From Avidesulfovibrio sp964369685 (GTDB taxonomy: Bacteria > Desulfobacterota > Desulfovibrionia > Desulfovibrionales > Desulfovibrionaceae): DNA of 64,000 nt. The notes below the pieces were generated by a model that had not been told where the DNA came from, made no database searches, and saw nothing but the letters and a program-made list of their open reading frames with translations. The position numbers were made by a program, and so were the translations under genes. Shown one piece after another: positions 1 to 8,856 of the stretch (positions are counted from its first letter, which is position 1; each line of letters begins with the position of its first letter). The DNA is taken from contig CAYJFB010000002.1 of the NCBI GenBank assembly GCA_964369685.1, positions 62,001-126,000 on the forward strand, written 5' to 3'.

Positions 1-93
1 ACAATTCAAGAACATTCACTCAACAGTTTAAATATACAACAAAAATCTTTAAATATGGAAGACGCTTTTATTGGCTTTACGGGGAGGTATTAA
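1..93 (+). CDS. ABC transporter ATP-binding protein, C-terminal fragment
   Basis: Only the last 30 codons are inside the window, open from base 1 and ending in TAA at 91-93. The tail reads SLNMEDAFIGFTGRY, which resembles the common C-terminus of ABC ATPases (LEDxFxxLTG). The stop overlaps the ATG of the next gene (TAATG), so the two are translationally coupled. Together with the permease and the DUF4857-type protein downstream this indicates an ABC exporter-type operon that starts outside the window. The catalytic motifs lie outside the window, so the assignment rests on the tail and the context. Confidence 0.6.
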   Translation, partial: TIQEHSLNSLNIQQKSLNMEDAFIGFTGRY

Positions 94-779
94 TGCGCAT
101 CTCATCTGTCGTCTCTGCCATTTTTTATAAAGAAAGCATCAAGACGCGCTACATGATGTTCGTGCTTTTTGCCGCCAACATCATCTATATGATTTGGAAT
201 TTCATCGTTATACGCCGACTGTTTATTCAAGATCATTCAGAAGTGGTGTGGTACAGGACTGTCAATTTGGGACAAATTCCCTACGAAGACATCATGTTTA
301 TCCCTTTCCTCACGGCTGTGATTTATTGTATTTTTCAATTTTTACAAGAAATGCGTGATGCAAGGATTCGTATTGCATTGCATGTGCCGTGCGATTCTGC
401 GGTTGTTATTTTACTACACGCGCTTTTCGGCATGTGCTTTTTAAGTGCAGTCTTTTTCTTTGATGCTTTGATGTTGTATCTGAGCCTTGTTTATTTTTAC
501 CCGCCTGAAGTGGGTATTTCCGCAATGATTACTGTTTTACCTTGGTTTATAGCCGGCTTTTATGCCTATCTTGGCGGTGCGTTTGTCTTGCTTGAACCGC
601 AAACAAAACGCAAAATCCTTGCGGCGTGTATATATTTTGGTTTATGTATCCCCCTGTATCTTTATACAAACACAGGGTTTTACATAGATATCTTACCATA
701 TTTTATTTTGCTTATTCCGTGCATGTTTTATAGTCTTGTACTTTCTGCTGACGATTACAGAAACAGGTGGGTCGCATGA
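93..779 (+). CDS. ABC transporter permease-like membrane protein
   Basis: This 228-residue protein is strongly hydrophobic, with about six predicted membrane segments, starting near residues 20-42, 67-82, 100-130, 140-165, 170-190 and 198-218. A charged N-terminal stretch (FYKESIKTRY) is typical of ABC-2-like permeases. The start ATG overlaps the stop of the ATPase and its own TGA overlaps the next ATG (ATGA), so three genes form one coupled operon. It probably forms the membrane channel for the upstream ATPase. The substrate is unknown. I do not recognise it more closely than this. Confidence 0.6.
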   Translation: MRISSVVSAIFYKESIKTRYMMFVLFAANIIYMIWNFIVIRRLFIQDHSEVVWYRTVNLGQIPYEDIMFIPFLTAVIYCIFQFLQEMRDARIRIALHVPCDSAVVILLHALFGMCFLSAVFFFDALMLYLSLVYFYPPEVGISAMITVLPWFIAGFYAYLGGAFVLLEPQTKRKILAACIYFGLCIPLYLYTNTGFYIDILPYFILLIPCMFYSLVLSADDYRNRWVA

Positions 780-2095
780 AAAGACGCTTAGCAAGCTTAT
801 GTATGTATTTTATCAGTATATGCTTTTTTTCTTGGGTATTTCCAATGTTTTACCAACTCCTATTTATTAAAAACGTTGACAAAACACACATGTTTTATAG
901 TCCTGTAGATAACATGATGATCTACACAGAACAGCTCCTTCATCAAGACATAAAGGCAGAAGAAAAATCAGAAAATCATCATGCCGATGTTGTCTATAAA
1001 AATGAAAAGGGAGAGTATTTTACTCGCAACGAGTTTGAAGCAAAAATTCCATTTATCTATTATCGGAACATGGAATTGCGTGGTTTGTTACCCATGACTT
1101 TGCATGGCAAATCGTTTGACCGCCAAGCCATTCAAAAAGAACGGCGCGTGTTTGAAATGCCTTCTCGCCTTTTGGATAATAAAGTCTATAAAGAACAAAT
1201 CTATCCACTCATTGATGCCAACCCGGGGCAAGTCGCCTTAGTTTTGCCTGCCGACAGAATACGTTTTACCGACACAATGCTTGAATTTATCGAAAGTGAT
1301 CACAATCATATAGAACCGGAACAAGCTGTCAGCTATACAAAAAGTTTACGTGATCAAGGTTTTACATTTCCTGCCAAAGGTATTTGGGGCAATTTTACAA
1401 CATTTAAACCGTTTGAAGGTGGTGTGTTCGTAACAGACGCCAAAGGAAAAACGTTTCATTTGTTGCGCGCAAACAACAACCTTACCGTAAATAAAGTCGC
1501 TTTTGCCGAAGACATCGTCCCCAAAAAAATCGTTATGGCAGAAGCAGCAGATAAAAAATACTTAGGTTTGGTATTGGATACAAAAGATCGTATATATCTC
1601 TTGCATCAAGACGGCTTTAGATTGTCACAAATCCCTACACCGAACTACATTTCTGATCAAATGGATTTCAAATTAATTATGGATCCATTGTTCATCACGG
1701 CTGTATACGCTGATAACAAAGATATTCATGCTGTTGCCATTGCAAATAATCCTGTATTGCCATCGCATCTTGAACCGTTACATTCTTTTACACATGCAAT
1801 GAGCAGAGGAAAAAGTACAATGATGACCGACATAGCTCATATACTTTTTCCTTTTAGTCTTTCTTTTTCTGATCTACACAGTAATAAAGGACAATGGATT
1901 TTCACGCCGAGTCCTAACTATTTAGGTTTAGGTCTGTTATTGCATGTGCTGTTGGCAGGAATATATGTGTTTTATTATCGGAAGCATCGGCGAAACAATA
2001 TCGCCATACAATCGGTTTTTATTCTTGTATTTGGTATTTACATCGTCATCCCTCTTCTACTCATGGAACAATATAAAGAGCGCAACGCGTATTAG
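776..2095 (+). CDS. DUF4857-like membrane protein of an ABC operon
   Basis: The 439-residue product has one N-terminal membrane segment (about residues 8-28), a large hydrophilic extracytoplasmic part (about 30-370) and two C-terminal membrane segments (about 378-400 and 410-430). This architecture and its position behind an ABC ATPase and permease recall DUF4857 proteins. That link is from memory of the family and is moderate. ATG 776 is chosen over GTG 767 because AGGTGG (765-770) sits at a good distance before it and it gives a four-base ATGA overlap with the permease. It ends in TAG; read-through would meet TAA five codons later. The role may be substrate binding or assembly. Confidence 0.55.
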   Translation: MKRRLASLCMYFISICFFSWVFPMFYQLLFIKNVDKTHMFYSPVDNMMIYTEQLLHQDIKAEEKSENHHADVVYKNEKGEYFTRNEFEAKIPFIYYRNMELRGLLPMTLHGKSFDRQAIQKERRVFEMPSRLLDNKVYKEQIYPLIDANPGQVALVLPADRIRFTDTMLEFIESDHNHIEPEQAVSYTKSLRDQGFTFPAKGIWGNFTTFKPFEGGVFVTDAKGKTFHLLRANNNLTVNKVAFAEDIVPKKIVMAEAADKKYLGLVLDTKDRIYLLHQDGFRLSQIPTPNYISDQMDFKLIMDPLFITAVYADNKDIHAVAIANNPVLPSHLEPLHSFTHAMSRGKSTMMTDIAHILFPFSLSFSDLHSNKGQWIFTPSPNYLGLGLLLHVLLAGIYVFYYRKHRRNNIAIQSVFILVFGIYIVIPLLLMEQYKERNAY

Positions 2096-2100
2096 CAGGT

Positions 2101-2211
2101 GTTCACATAAAATGATTTTCTGTGTTTTATCAAAGAAAATAAGCGGGCTTTGAGAGCGTGTATACAGAAAGACATGATTGAAAAAGCCCATGACATTTGA
2201 TGCAAGAGAAC
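2101..2211. repeat. Dispersed ~111-bp repeat, copy 1
   Basis: This segment matches 11200-11311 at about 80% by eye. Shared blocks include TTCACATAAAATGATTTT at the start, GTGTATACA in the middle and GAGAAC at the end. It fills the spacer between the convergent ends of the DUF4857-type gene and the GT2 gene. No coding function is evident. It could be a decayed mobile element or a non-coding RNA. Confidence 0.6.
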
Positions 2212-2237
2212 TTAAAAAACATCTCTGGCGACACGAT

Positions 2238-3179
2238 CTAAAATAACCGTCGATAAACCATGCGTAACGCCGCATAAACGATTGTTGCCAAAACGGAAGG
2301 CAACGCAAGAGGCGTGTGTTTTGCCGTCAAAATTAAACGACTGCGCATAAGATGCCACAAAGAAAAAAACGTTATTTTTTTTCCTGAAAAACCGGTACTG
2401 CCGCCTTCTTTATGATATACGATAGCGTCAGGCGCATAGACAAGTTTGTAACGACCTTGTGCCCGAAACCCCCAATCTTGCTCTTCGCTGTAAAGAAAAA
2501 AACGCTCGTCCATCAAGCCCACCTCAAAAAGAAATGCCCTTGTTGCCATCACACTGGCACCATAAATAAAATCAAGCCGTGCTTCGATGTCTTCGAGAGG
2601 TGTTTTAAGGGCCTGTTCACGAGACAAATATTGCCCATCAAGCTCTGAAAGCCCTGTCCAACGCGAAGTCTTCCCTCCACCACGGCACTGAACACGTTGC
2701 TTATCATCCATATAACATATGAGGGAACCACAAAGGCCTGCATCCGATTTTTTTTTGAACCGCAGACACATGGCTTCAAGTGCACTCGATGTAACTTCTG
2801 TATCGCTGTTTAAAATCCACACAGCCTCGACACCTTCTTTGAGAGCAAAACGTATGCCGAGATTATTGCCTGTAGCATAGCCCTTGTTTGTGTCGTTTTT
2901 GAGAAGGACAAGTTTTGTTTGTCTTTTGTCAGCAGCGAGTACATCTGCCGACTCTATGGCGGCGGAAAAATTTTTCTCGTTATCTGTCACAATCTGTTCT
3001 GTGAACAGTATTGATTTTGCAGTTGCCCATGCTCTCAAGCGATTTACAGAATCATTTGTAGAAGCATTATCAACGATGATGACATAACGCGGCAACACGC
3101 TACTTGCCAACACAGATTCTGCACAGGCCACCGTGTCGTGCCATGTATTGTAATTGAGAATAACGACGGCAATATGCAT
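2238..3179 (-). CDS. Glycosyltransferase family 2 (rhamnosyltransferase-like)
   Basis: The 313-residue protein begins MHIAVVILNYNTW and carries the GT-A nucleotide-binding region (IVDNAST), then NNLGIRFA and WILNSDTEV, the last supplying the DxD-like metal site, and a later EEQDWGFRAQGRY acceptor-site block. A weakly hydrophobic tail follows. This is the GT2 subgroup that adds rhamnose or similar sugars to lipopolysaccharide or other glycans; the acceptor is unknown. ATG 3179 is preferred over 3188 because AAGGA lies nine bases upstream of it. It ends in TAG and follows the small DUF3467-like gene by 24 bases, so they are probably cotranscribed. Confidence 0.8.
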   Translation of the reverse strand: MHIAVVILNYNTWHDTVACAESVLASSVLPRYVIIVDNASTNDSVNRLRAWATAKSILFTEQIVTDNEKNFSAAIESADVLAADKRQTKLVLLKNDTNKGYATGNNLGIRFALKEGVEAVWILNSDTEVTSSALEAMCLRFKKKSDAGLCGSLICYMDDKQRVQCRGGGKTSRWTGLSELDGQYLSREQALKTPLEDIEARLDFIYGASVMATRAFLFEVGLMDERFFLYSEEQDWGFRAQGRYKLVYAPDAIVYHKEGGSTGFSGKKITFFSLWHLMRSRLILTAKHTPLALPSVLATIVYAALRMVYRRLF

Positions 3180-3203
3180 GTGAAGCATTCCTTGACAAAT
3201 GAA

Positions 3204-3584
3204 CTACTGATTAAAAGCCTGTCCTGAACCAAAGGGAGAATTAGATAATTCACCGTCGTCGTCATTTTCAAGAATACTGACTTTATCTTCCAACCATTCA
3301 AGCATGGCTCGCGCTGTTTGCGCATTGATGATTATTTTTGAATGAATGTTGCGGACAATCACACGTTCCTCTTCGGAATAGGGAGCCATTTCGTGTCCCA
3401 TGAGTCCGTCTGCAGTGATTACGCTCTCAGAGTAAGGCGGCATTTTATCGCTTTCCACATAAAAATTGATTTCCACTTCACCCTGAGGGTTGATACCGCC
3501 CCATACGCCGTGGGCTGAGCGAAGACGTACTTCCGGTTCAATATTGTATTCATAACGAATGCGAAGGGAATCACGCTCATTCAT
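3204..3584 (-). CDS. Conserved hypothetical, DUF3467-like
   Basis: This is a small acidic protein of 126 residues. The middle contains an EINFYVESDKMPPYSESV stretch. The later part (IIINAQTARAMLEWLEDKV) looks like the C-terminal helix of DUF3467 proteins, in which an MSP..AK.LL..L pattern recurs. The match is by memory and weak. The ATG at 3584 is chosen because AAGGA is eight bases upstream; the ATG at 3590 is too close to it. It ends in TAG. No function is known and no membrane or catalytic motif is visible. Confidence 0.55.
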   Translation of the reverse strand: MNERDSLRIRYEYNIEPEVRLRSAHGVWGGINPQGEVEINFYVESDKMPPYSESVITADGLMGHEMAPYSEEERVIVRNIHSKIIINAQTARAMLEWLEDKVSILENDDDGELSNSPFGSGQAFNQ

Positions 3585-3826
3585 ATTCATGTTCCTTATT
3601 GGTGGATGTTATCGTATTTGTTTTTTAGTGTCTTTTTCTTTACGCTGTTGTTTTTCATTCAGACGGGAAAACACAACGGATATATAGAATATTCCTTGTA
3701 TAGTGTAAAGTCTATTCCTGTTGAAGTTTGACAATATGACAAAGCCGTGCCAAAATATAACGTTTTATTGTGGTGAAGGTTTAAAGAGTATACTTTTTTT
3801 CAAAAAAATACACTCAAAGCATTTTA

Positions 3827-3867
3827 CAAAAAAGTGTTATTTTGTAAGTTTTTACAAACACTTTTTG
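3827..3867 (+). promoter_or_regulatory. Nested inverted repeat in 5' leader of the 3886 gene
   Basis: CAAAAAAGTGTT (3827-3838) is mirrored by AACACTTTTTG (3857-3867), and inside the loop TGTAA pairs with TTACA. It ends 18 bases before the ATG at 3886. The rest of the spacer 3585-3885 is AT-rich, with a possible TTGACA at 3728. It may be an operator or a translational hairpin. Confidence 0.4.
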
Positions 3868-3885
3868 AACATAGAGACATTTTAT

Positions 3886-4443
3886 ATGAATTACACAAAA
3901 GAAAAATTAGATGTTGCCCCTTGGTTTGATATGGAAATGTTTTTGTCACTGAGTCAAGAAAAACGTTTTGGCGGGGCGTTGATGGATCGTTGCCTCAAAT
4001 TATGGGATAAATGGGCAACTGACATGGATGTTCAACGTTTAGATGTGGGTAAACGACAATATTTATTGGTTCGTCTCGGTGATGTAGCCGGTGAAGATGT
4101 TGATGAAGCTTGGAATGCTTCACCTGCGGACGGTTTTGTTTTAAACGCCTTGGCACAAACACTCTGTATGAGCGCAATTAATACATTATTGCCGGAGATC
4201 CAAGAAGCGGGCTGTGCGCCTGCGCCAAAACCGACAGATGAATTGGCAGACGCGTTGACTGATATAGGCGTACCATATAAAGAGGACGGCCCTACATTGG
4301 CGCATCGTTATGCGGTATTGACCTATTTTCCTTTTAAAGGCGGCTGTGAGATCTGTACATTGCAAAAAAATTGTCCAAAAGGACAAAGCGCAACGGATTG
4401 CTCCTCATCATTCGTTTTACCGGGCTATGAACCGCTTACGTAA
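3886..4443 (+). CDS. Conserved hypothetical protein with C-terminal cysteine cluster
   Basis: I do not recognise this protein of 185 residues. It is soluble and mostly helical in appearance. The C-terminal 35 residues hold five cysteines: GGCEICTLQKNCPKG and DCSSSF, plus a residue near position 116 (GCAPAPKP). The C-x2-C-x5-C spacing could bind a metal or an Fe-S cluster. The open frame runs upstream to 3721, but those 55 codons are AT-rich and lysine/phenylalanine-rich with no protein character, so ATG 3886 is chosen even though its ribosome site is weak. It stands alone between a minus-strand gene pair and a G-tract hairpin. Confidence 0.55.
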   Translation: MNYTKEKLDVAPWFDMEMFLSLSQEKRFGGALMDRCLKLWDKWATDMDVQRLDVGKRQYLLVRLGDVAGEDVDEAWNASPADGFVLNALAQTLCMSAINTLLPEIQEAGCAPAPKPTDELADALTDIGVPYKEDGPTLAHRYAVLTYFPFKGGCEICTLQKNCPKGQSATDCSSSFVLPGYEPLT

Positions 4444-4456
4444 TTTTTGCTTTTTT

Positions 4457-4482
4457 TTGGGGGGGAGAATACTGCCCCCAAA
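4457..4482 (-). terminator. G-tract hairpin between convergent genes
   Basis: A TTTGGGGG/CCCCCAAA palindrome lies between the end of the 3886 gene and the end of hemW. The A/T runs on both sides would let it act in both directions. It resembles the second half of the dispersed two-hairpin element described elsewhere. Confidence 0.55.
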
Positions 4483-4606
4483 CCTCTTTGAGTCTGCGAC
4501 GCGCGCCTGCACTTTACACTGTGCATACGACACCGTTCAAGTTGTTACAACAAAAGCTTTTTATTGAAAAACAGCATGATTCCGATATGGCACGAATCGA
4601 TACTTT

Positions 4607-5842
4607 TTATACCTGCGTTGCCATGAGTTGTATTAACGCGTCTTGTTCATAATCAAACAGTGCTTGAATGATGCTGTTTGAAACCAACATGCCTTTGCGC
4701 GTCAAACTCAACATGCCATGACGAGCGCGAATCATATCGTGTTGACGCAACCCCTGAAACAGCGCAGGGTGTTGTTGTAAAAGATCACGTCCTGTCAAGG
4801 CCTTATAGTCACGCAAAGACAAACCGCGTACTGTCCGTAAACGCAACATCAACAATTCTTGCGCCTGAATATTCAGCGTGAGCTTTTCTGCATCGGAGAG
4901 TTTCTCTATAAAAACCAAAGGTTTTTCTTCTCCGCGAGGACATGGTGAGGCATAGCGTCGTCCCACGGCTTTTGACCATGCTCCCAAAGTTGACGGGTTT
5001 GTCCAACGATACCCAAAGAGTGTCGAGGTTGCTGAAGGCCCCAATCCCAAATAATCTTCTTGTTCCCAGTAACCCATATTATGCCGGCAGGTACGTCCCG
5101 AACGGGCGTAATTAGAAATTTCGTACTGCACAAGCCCTGCCTCTTCAAACAATACCGAACCGTCTGTGTACATCATACTCAGTGTGCGTTCTTCGGGTAG
5201 CTGCAAACGACTTCCCGCAACAGAGTCAGCCATGGCAGTGCCTTCTTCAATGGTCAGACTGTATGCCGAAACGTGCTCGGGTTGCATATCACGCACACTT
5301 TTGACCGTACTGAACCACTGCCCAAGGCTTTGGTTTGGTAAGCCCCACATGAGATCAATATTGATGTTTTGAAAACCCGCCTCACGCGCACGAAAAAACG
5401 CTTCTTGCGCCTCAAGGGCACGGTGTGCCCGTCCCAATGTTTCAAGATGCATATCGTGTAACGATTGCACACCCAAAGAAAGACGGTTGATACCCAAACC
5501 GCGAATTTGACGCAGCACTGTACGATCGGTGAGCGATTCGGGGTTGCCTTCAAGCGTTATTTCCGTGTCCAAAGGAATGTGGAACACTTGACGCATTCGT
5601 TCCAGAATGCGTGCCAACAGTTCTAACGGCAACAAACTGGGAGTACCGCCGCCAAAAAACACGCTGTCCAGTGTGCGTCGCCCCAATGCATTGCCCCATT
5701 GTTGCAATTCAATAAGAAGCGTATCTGTATAGCTACGCATTCGCAAAAACGTTTCTTTTGGAGAACCGACCAAGGCTTCAGAACTAAACGCACAATAGTG
5801 ACATTTCCGTCGACAAAACGGAACGTGAATATACAACAACAT
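4607..5842 (-). CDS. hemW: Radical SAM heme chaperone HemW
   Basis: The 411-residue protein starts MLLYIHVPFCRRKCHYCAFS, with the radical SAM CxxxCxxC at residues 10-17, followed by FFGGGTPSLL and EITLEGNPESL. This is the HemN/HemW layout, and the short N-terminus with C-x3-C-x2-C rather than CxxxCxxCxC is typical of HemW, a heme chaperone rather than a true coproporphyrinogen oxidase. The HemN C-terminal domain is present (QAQELLMLRLRTVRGLS). The start is placed at 5842, two bases after the upstream stop. It is cotranscribed with the WcbI-type gene. The ribosome site is weak, consistent with translational coupling. Confidence 0.85.
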   Translation of the reverse strand: MLLYIHVPFCRRKCHYCAFSSEALVGSPKETFLRMRSYTDTLLIELQQWGNALGRRTLDSVFFGGGTPSLLPLELLARILERMRQVFHIPLDTEITLEGNPESLTDRTVLRQIRGLGINRLSLGVQSLHDMHLETLGRAHRALEAQEAFFRAREAGFQNINIDLMWGLPNQSLGQWFSTVKSVRDMQPEHVSAYSLTIEEGTAMADSVAGSRLQLPEERTLSMMYTDGSVLFEEAGLVQYEISNYARSGRTCRHNMGYWEQEDYLGLGPSATSTLFGYRWTNPSTLGAWSKAVGRRYASPCPRGEEKPLVFIEKLSDAEKLTLNIQAQELLMLRLRTVRGLSLRDYKALTGRDLLQQHPALFQGLRQHDMIRARHGMLSLTRKGMLVSNSIIQALFDYEQDALIQLMATQV

Positions 5843-5844
5843 AA

Positions 5845-6714
5845 TCAATCCGATTCTGATTCCGATTCCGTGGCAAGATAGCCCAAAAGCGGCACTTTCT
5901 CGCGATAACATTCAATATACGCTGCAATATATTGTGAAAACGTCATCTTTTTGCGAAAAACGCGATATAATGTGTTTTCGTTGGCAAAGGGCAGATTATA
6001 ATATGCCGCGACTTGTGGGTGAATGGGTAGTTCAAACACATCTGTGGGTTCAGGTTCACAAACAACAGTGTAGGGCTTGTCAAGGCCGGCAGCAGCCAAA
6101 TGATCATCGGTCAACGCTGGTATACCAAGCCGCGCTAAAACGGCATTGGCAATCATGCGCAAAATGTTTGGTGCGGGATGGCTGATCGTCGTAAAAAGCT
6201 GTTCTTCTTGCCAATGTTTCAAGACATAAGGCAACACTTGAAAGAAAGGCCGTGTCTCACGTTCTCTTTCAATAGCTAACGAGGCATCCAAAATCTGATC
6301 CAGATTAAAGCGTGCTTTGAGCGGTTTGTGCATATAAATATGCATGGCTTCCAATGGTTCCAATCCCATTTCCATGAGACTGTCCAAGTAACTGTCGCCG
6401 AACTGCATAAAACTGTTCCCCGTCCAAAAAGGCCAATATCCCTTAAAAAACGGATTGGGCAAACAGAGTGACTGCGCTGTCGGCGAAAGCTGTTTGACAA
6501 GTTCCGCTGAAGCCAACGCACCCCATTTTTCATCTAAATACTGGTATAAAAAGAGGCTGCAAGAACTCAAGACAGCTTTGGGGATGTGATTTTTTTCAAA
6601 ATTTGTGATTTTCATGCAATACCAACGTTGCGAAAACATCGGTGAAGCACAAAGAAGTTTTGCCAAAGGAAGCCCCTGGCAATTGGCATGAATCAAACAC
6701 AATTCTTGTTGCAC
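5845..6714 (-). CDS. WcbI-family polysaccharide biosynthesis protein
   Basis: The 289-residue protein opens with LCLIHANCQGLPLAKLL, matching the IxGNCQxxxL start of the WcbI domain found in capsule-biosynthesis proteins that bind acetyl-CoA/CoA. Further on come FGDSYLDSLM and TTISHPAPNILRMIAN, the latter like the hydrolase-type serine-histidine/HPxxN block of the family. The start codon is GTG. The last residues are a SESESD run encoded by a GATTCT/GATTCC hexamer repeat, which also forms the leader of hemW. The polysaccharide involved cannot be deduced because no other capsule genes are adjacent. Confidence 0.65.
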   Translation of the reverse strand: MQQELCLIHANCQGLPLAKLLCASPMFSQRWYCMKITNFEKNHIPKAVLSSCSLFLYQYLDEKWGALASAELVKQLSPTAQSLCLPNPFFKGYWPFWTGNSFMQFGDSYLDSLMEMGLEPLEAMHIYMHKPLKARFNLDQILDASLAIERERETRPFFQVLPYVLKHWQEEQLFTTISHPAPNILRMIANAVLARLGIPALTDDHLAAAGLDKPYTVVCEPEPTDVFELPIHPQVAAYYNLPFANENTLYRVFRKKMTFSQYIAAYIECYREKVPLLGYLATESESESD

Positions 6715-6743
6715 AGTTTTTCATCTCTCATATTTTATTTTGT

Positions 6744-6769
6744 GAGGAGAGGGAACAAACCCTCCCCCA
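6744..6769. terminator. Hairpin between WcbI-type gene and corC-like gene
   Basis: GGAGAGGG and CCCTCCCC pair around AACAAA, followed on the plus strand by a run of As. It lies after the stop of the CBS-domain gene (minus strand) and before the GTG of the WcbI-type gene. Confidence 0.45.
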
Positions 6770-6787
6770 AAAAAATAAAAAACATCA

Positions 6788-7642
6788 TTATGCATCACAC
6801 GGTTCAACTTCTTCAAGAGAGGATTCTTCGGCAGGTTGTGCCAACACTTGACGAATCTGTTTGACATCGGCAACTTCAATGGTAAAACGCCATTCATTAC
6901 ATACAAAACTTTCACCGACTTGCGGCACATGCCCTGCTTCAAGACACAAATAGCCACCAATCGTATCGACTTCATCGGTTTCCAAATAGATACCCAAAGG
7001 TTCCAAATCTTCAAGCCAAGCCCGTCCCGAAAGGCTATAGCGCCGATTCCCGAGGTCTTGAATATCAATTTCTTTTGGGGTGTCGTGCTCATCTTCAATA
7101 TCGCCGACAATCTCTTCAATGACATCTTCAATCGTCACCAACCCCGAAGTGCCTCCGTATTCATCCACAGCGATGGCGATATGATTTTTTCGAGTACGAA
7201 ACTCTTGCAACAATTCAATCACCATTTTGGTTTCGGGCACAAAAAAAGGCGGACGCATGATTTCATTGATGGGGGTATCATGTTTTTGCGGATCCCCCAG
7301 GATGGCAAGCAAATCTTTGGCGTACGCAATGCCGACAATATTGTCACGCGTTTCTGCATAAATAGGTACACGGGAGTGTCCCGTTTCAACAATGCAACGT
7401 GCCGTATCGCGAATTGTACTCCCTGATGGCAGACAGTCAAAATCCGTACGCGGCGTCATGACATCATGCACCTGCAAATCATCCAAGCGCAGGATACTTA
7501 AAATCATGGAACCTTCTGCAGCCTCCAGTTCTCCGTCGTCACGAGCTTCAAGAACAGCTTGTTCTAAATCGTCACCACGGTTGCGACGTCCAAAAAATTT
7601 CCAAATATGTGACCAAACGGTTCCATCCGAACTTCGGTCCAC
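6788..7642 (-). CDS. CBS-domain protein of the HlyC/CorC family
   Basis: The 284-residue protein has an acidic N-terminal linker, two CBS domains (about 55-185; VHDVMTPRTDF and INEIMRPPFFV mark them), then the characteristic HIAIAVDEYGGTSGLVTIED segment split over the domain end, and a C-terminal CorC_HlyC domain (about 205-275). It lacks the membrane DUF21 part, so it is the soluble CorC type linked to magnesium/cobalt efflux or membrane-damage response. The GTG at 7642 is preferred because AAGGAG lies six bases before it; the frame stays open to a GTG at 7675. The 7643-7818 spacer upstream is AT-rich and probably holds its promoter. Confidence 0.8.
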   Translation of the reverse strand: MDRSSDGTVWSHIWKFFGRRNRGDDLEQAVLEARDDGELEAAEGSMILSILRLDDLQVHDVMTPRTDFDCLPSGSTIRDTARCIVETGHSRVPIYAETRDNIVGIAYAKDLLAILGDPQKHDTPINEIMRPPFFVPETKMVIELLQEFRTRKNHIAIAVDEYGGTSGLVTIEDVIEEIVGDIEDEHDTPKEIDIQDLGNRRYSLSGRAWLEDLEPLGIYLETDEVDTIGGYLCLEAGHVPQVGESFVCNEWRFTIEVADVKQIRQVLAQPAEESSLEEVEPCDA

Positions 7643-7818
7643 CCTAAGCTCCTTGGTTAAAGTTCGTCTTGGCACATGCCAAAACGTAAAATCGACGTCT
7701 TAAAACACACAAAAAAGGTGTTTTTTTCGATAACAATCTTGTCCAACGTCTTTAACAAAGTCGAACAAAAAACATGCTACAGTATTTTTTGTACTCTGCA
7801 AAGAGGGCTAAATATGGC

Positions 7819-8751
7819 TTACATGAGGTTTTCGGATTTAGTTTTTGCGCTTTGTGCCAGATGTGTCAGCAAGACCCAAGAGGCCAAAGGCGGTAAGCCA
7901 TGATCTTGGTTGATACCAAACCAAGCAAGTGAGCTGGGTGCTTCTTCACCCAATGCCCATGAAACAAATTGTAAACTGATTGCCAAACGGTGTTCATCTT
8001 TTTGAAGGTGAACAATATCCGCCTTAATCCATAAAGCCAGAGGCGGTTTTTCTTCGCCGTTTTTGTCTTCTCCGTTTGAGAGGACAAGATGAAAGAGCAT
8101 TTCTTTGTGTTCTGCGATGTTATCGCTCATGCCAAGAGGGCCGTAAAAACGCATACCGCCTGCAGAAATGTTGTCCAGTTGCCACGTATCTTTGATGTCG
8201 ATATCGGGGAGCGGTAAAAATTCGGGAACGGCATTTTCAAGCACACTCAGCGTCATGAGCCAACCGTGCACCTGCAAAAGGCTATAGACAGGCGGCGTAA
8301 AACGGACAAACGATCGACGCTGTTTGGTGTGTAAATGGATAGGAATCTGCAACACAATGCCTTTACGTTTTGCATAATCGGCACCGCCTTTGATTCTGGT
8401 ACTGAATGTGTATGAGATCGTTTGTTTTTCCGTCACCAAAGCAAAGTAGACCTCAACCGGTTGCTCCGTCCAAGCGGGGACATAGTAATCGAGGTTTGGA
8501 TCAATCATCAAGGTATTGTCGTCAATCTGCACACAAGGCCCTGAGAGGGTGCGATTTTGCATACCTTGGACAGGAAAAGACAAGGAAAAAGAACTGCGCT
8601 TGAGCATGGCTGTATGCAAAATGTCCAGCATCTGCTCCATAGAGATACTGGCTGCATACTCTGCACGTCGTTTACGTGTAAATCGAAAAAACATCACCAC
8701 AGCCAAACAAAAAACGACAATAAAAAGCAAGTGGGAAAGCTCGAATTCCAT
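7819..8751 (-). CDS. Membrane-anchored PilZ (YcgR-like) c-di-GMP receptor
   Basis: The 310-residue protein has one N-terminal membrane helix (about 6-24), a YcgR-type N-domain, then a PilZ domain with the c-di-GMP motif RxxxR (QRRSFVRF, near 145) and the second motif DNISAGGMRF (near 193). These residues are intact, so it should bind cyclic di-GMP. Its output is unknown; YcgR relatives act on flagella. Three GGDEF/EAL proteins elsewhere in the window may supply or remove the ligand. The ATG has AAAGG about nine bases upstream. It lies directly downstream of tmk on the same strand. Confidence 0.8.
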   Translation of the reverse strand: MEFELSHLLFIVVFCLAVVMFFRFTRKRRAEYAASISMEQMLDILHTAMLKRSSFSLSFPVQGMQNRTLSGPCVQIDDNTLMIDPNLDYYVPAWTEQPVEVYFALVTEKQTISYTFSTRIKGGADYAKRKGIVLQIPIHLHTKQRRSFVRFTPPVYSLLQVHGWLMTLSVLENAVPEFLPLPDIDIKDTWQLDNISAGGMRFYGPLGMSDNIAEHKEMLFHLVLSNGEDKNGEEKPPLALWIKADIVHLQKDEHRLAISLQFVSWALGEEAPSSLAWFGINQDHGLPPLASWVLLTHLAQSAKTKSENLM

Positions 8752-8782
8752 GCCTGATTACCTTTGACTTTTTTCTTTTTTT

Positions 8783-8803
8783 CGGGGGAGAAAAACTCCC
8801 CCA
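8783..8803. terminator. G-tract hairpin after tmk
   Basis: GGGGGAG (8784-8790) and CTCCCCC (8796-8802) pair around five As. It lies between the tmk stop and the PilZ gene start. It is the single-hairpin form of the G/C palindrome family. Confidence 0.5.
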
Positions 8804-8856
8804 AATCCTTTTTTTGTCCAACTTTGGTTGTCGTTATTACAAATATGTTTGTTGTG

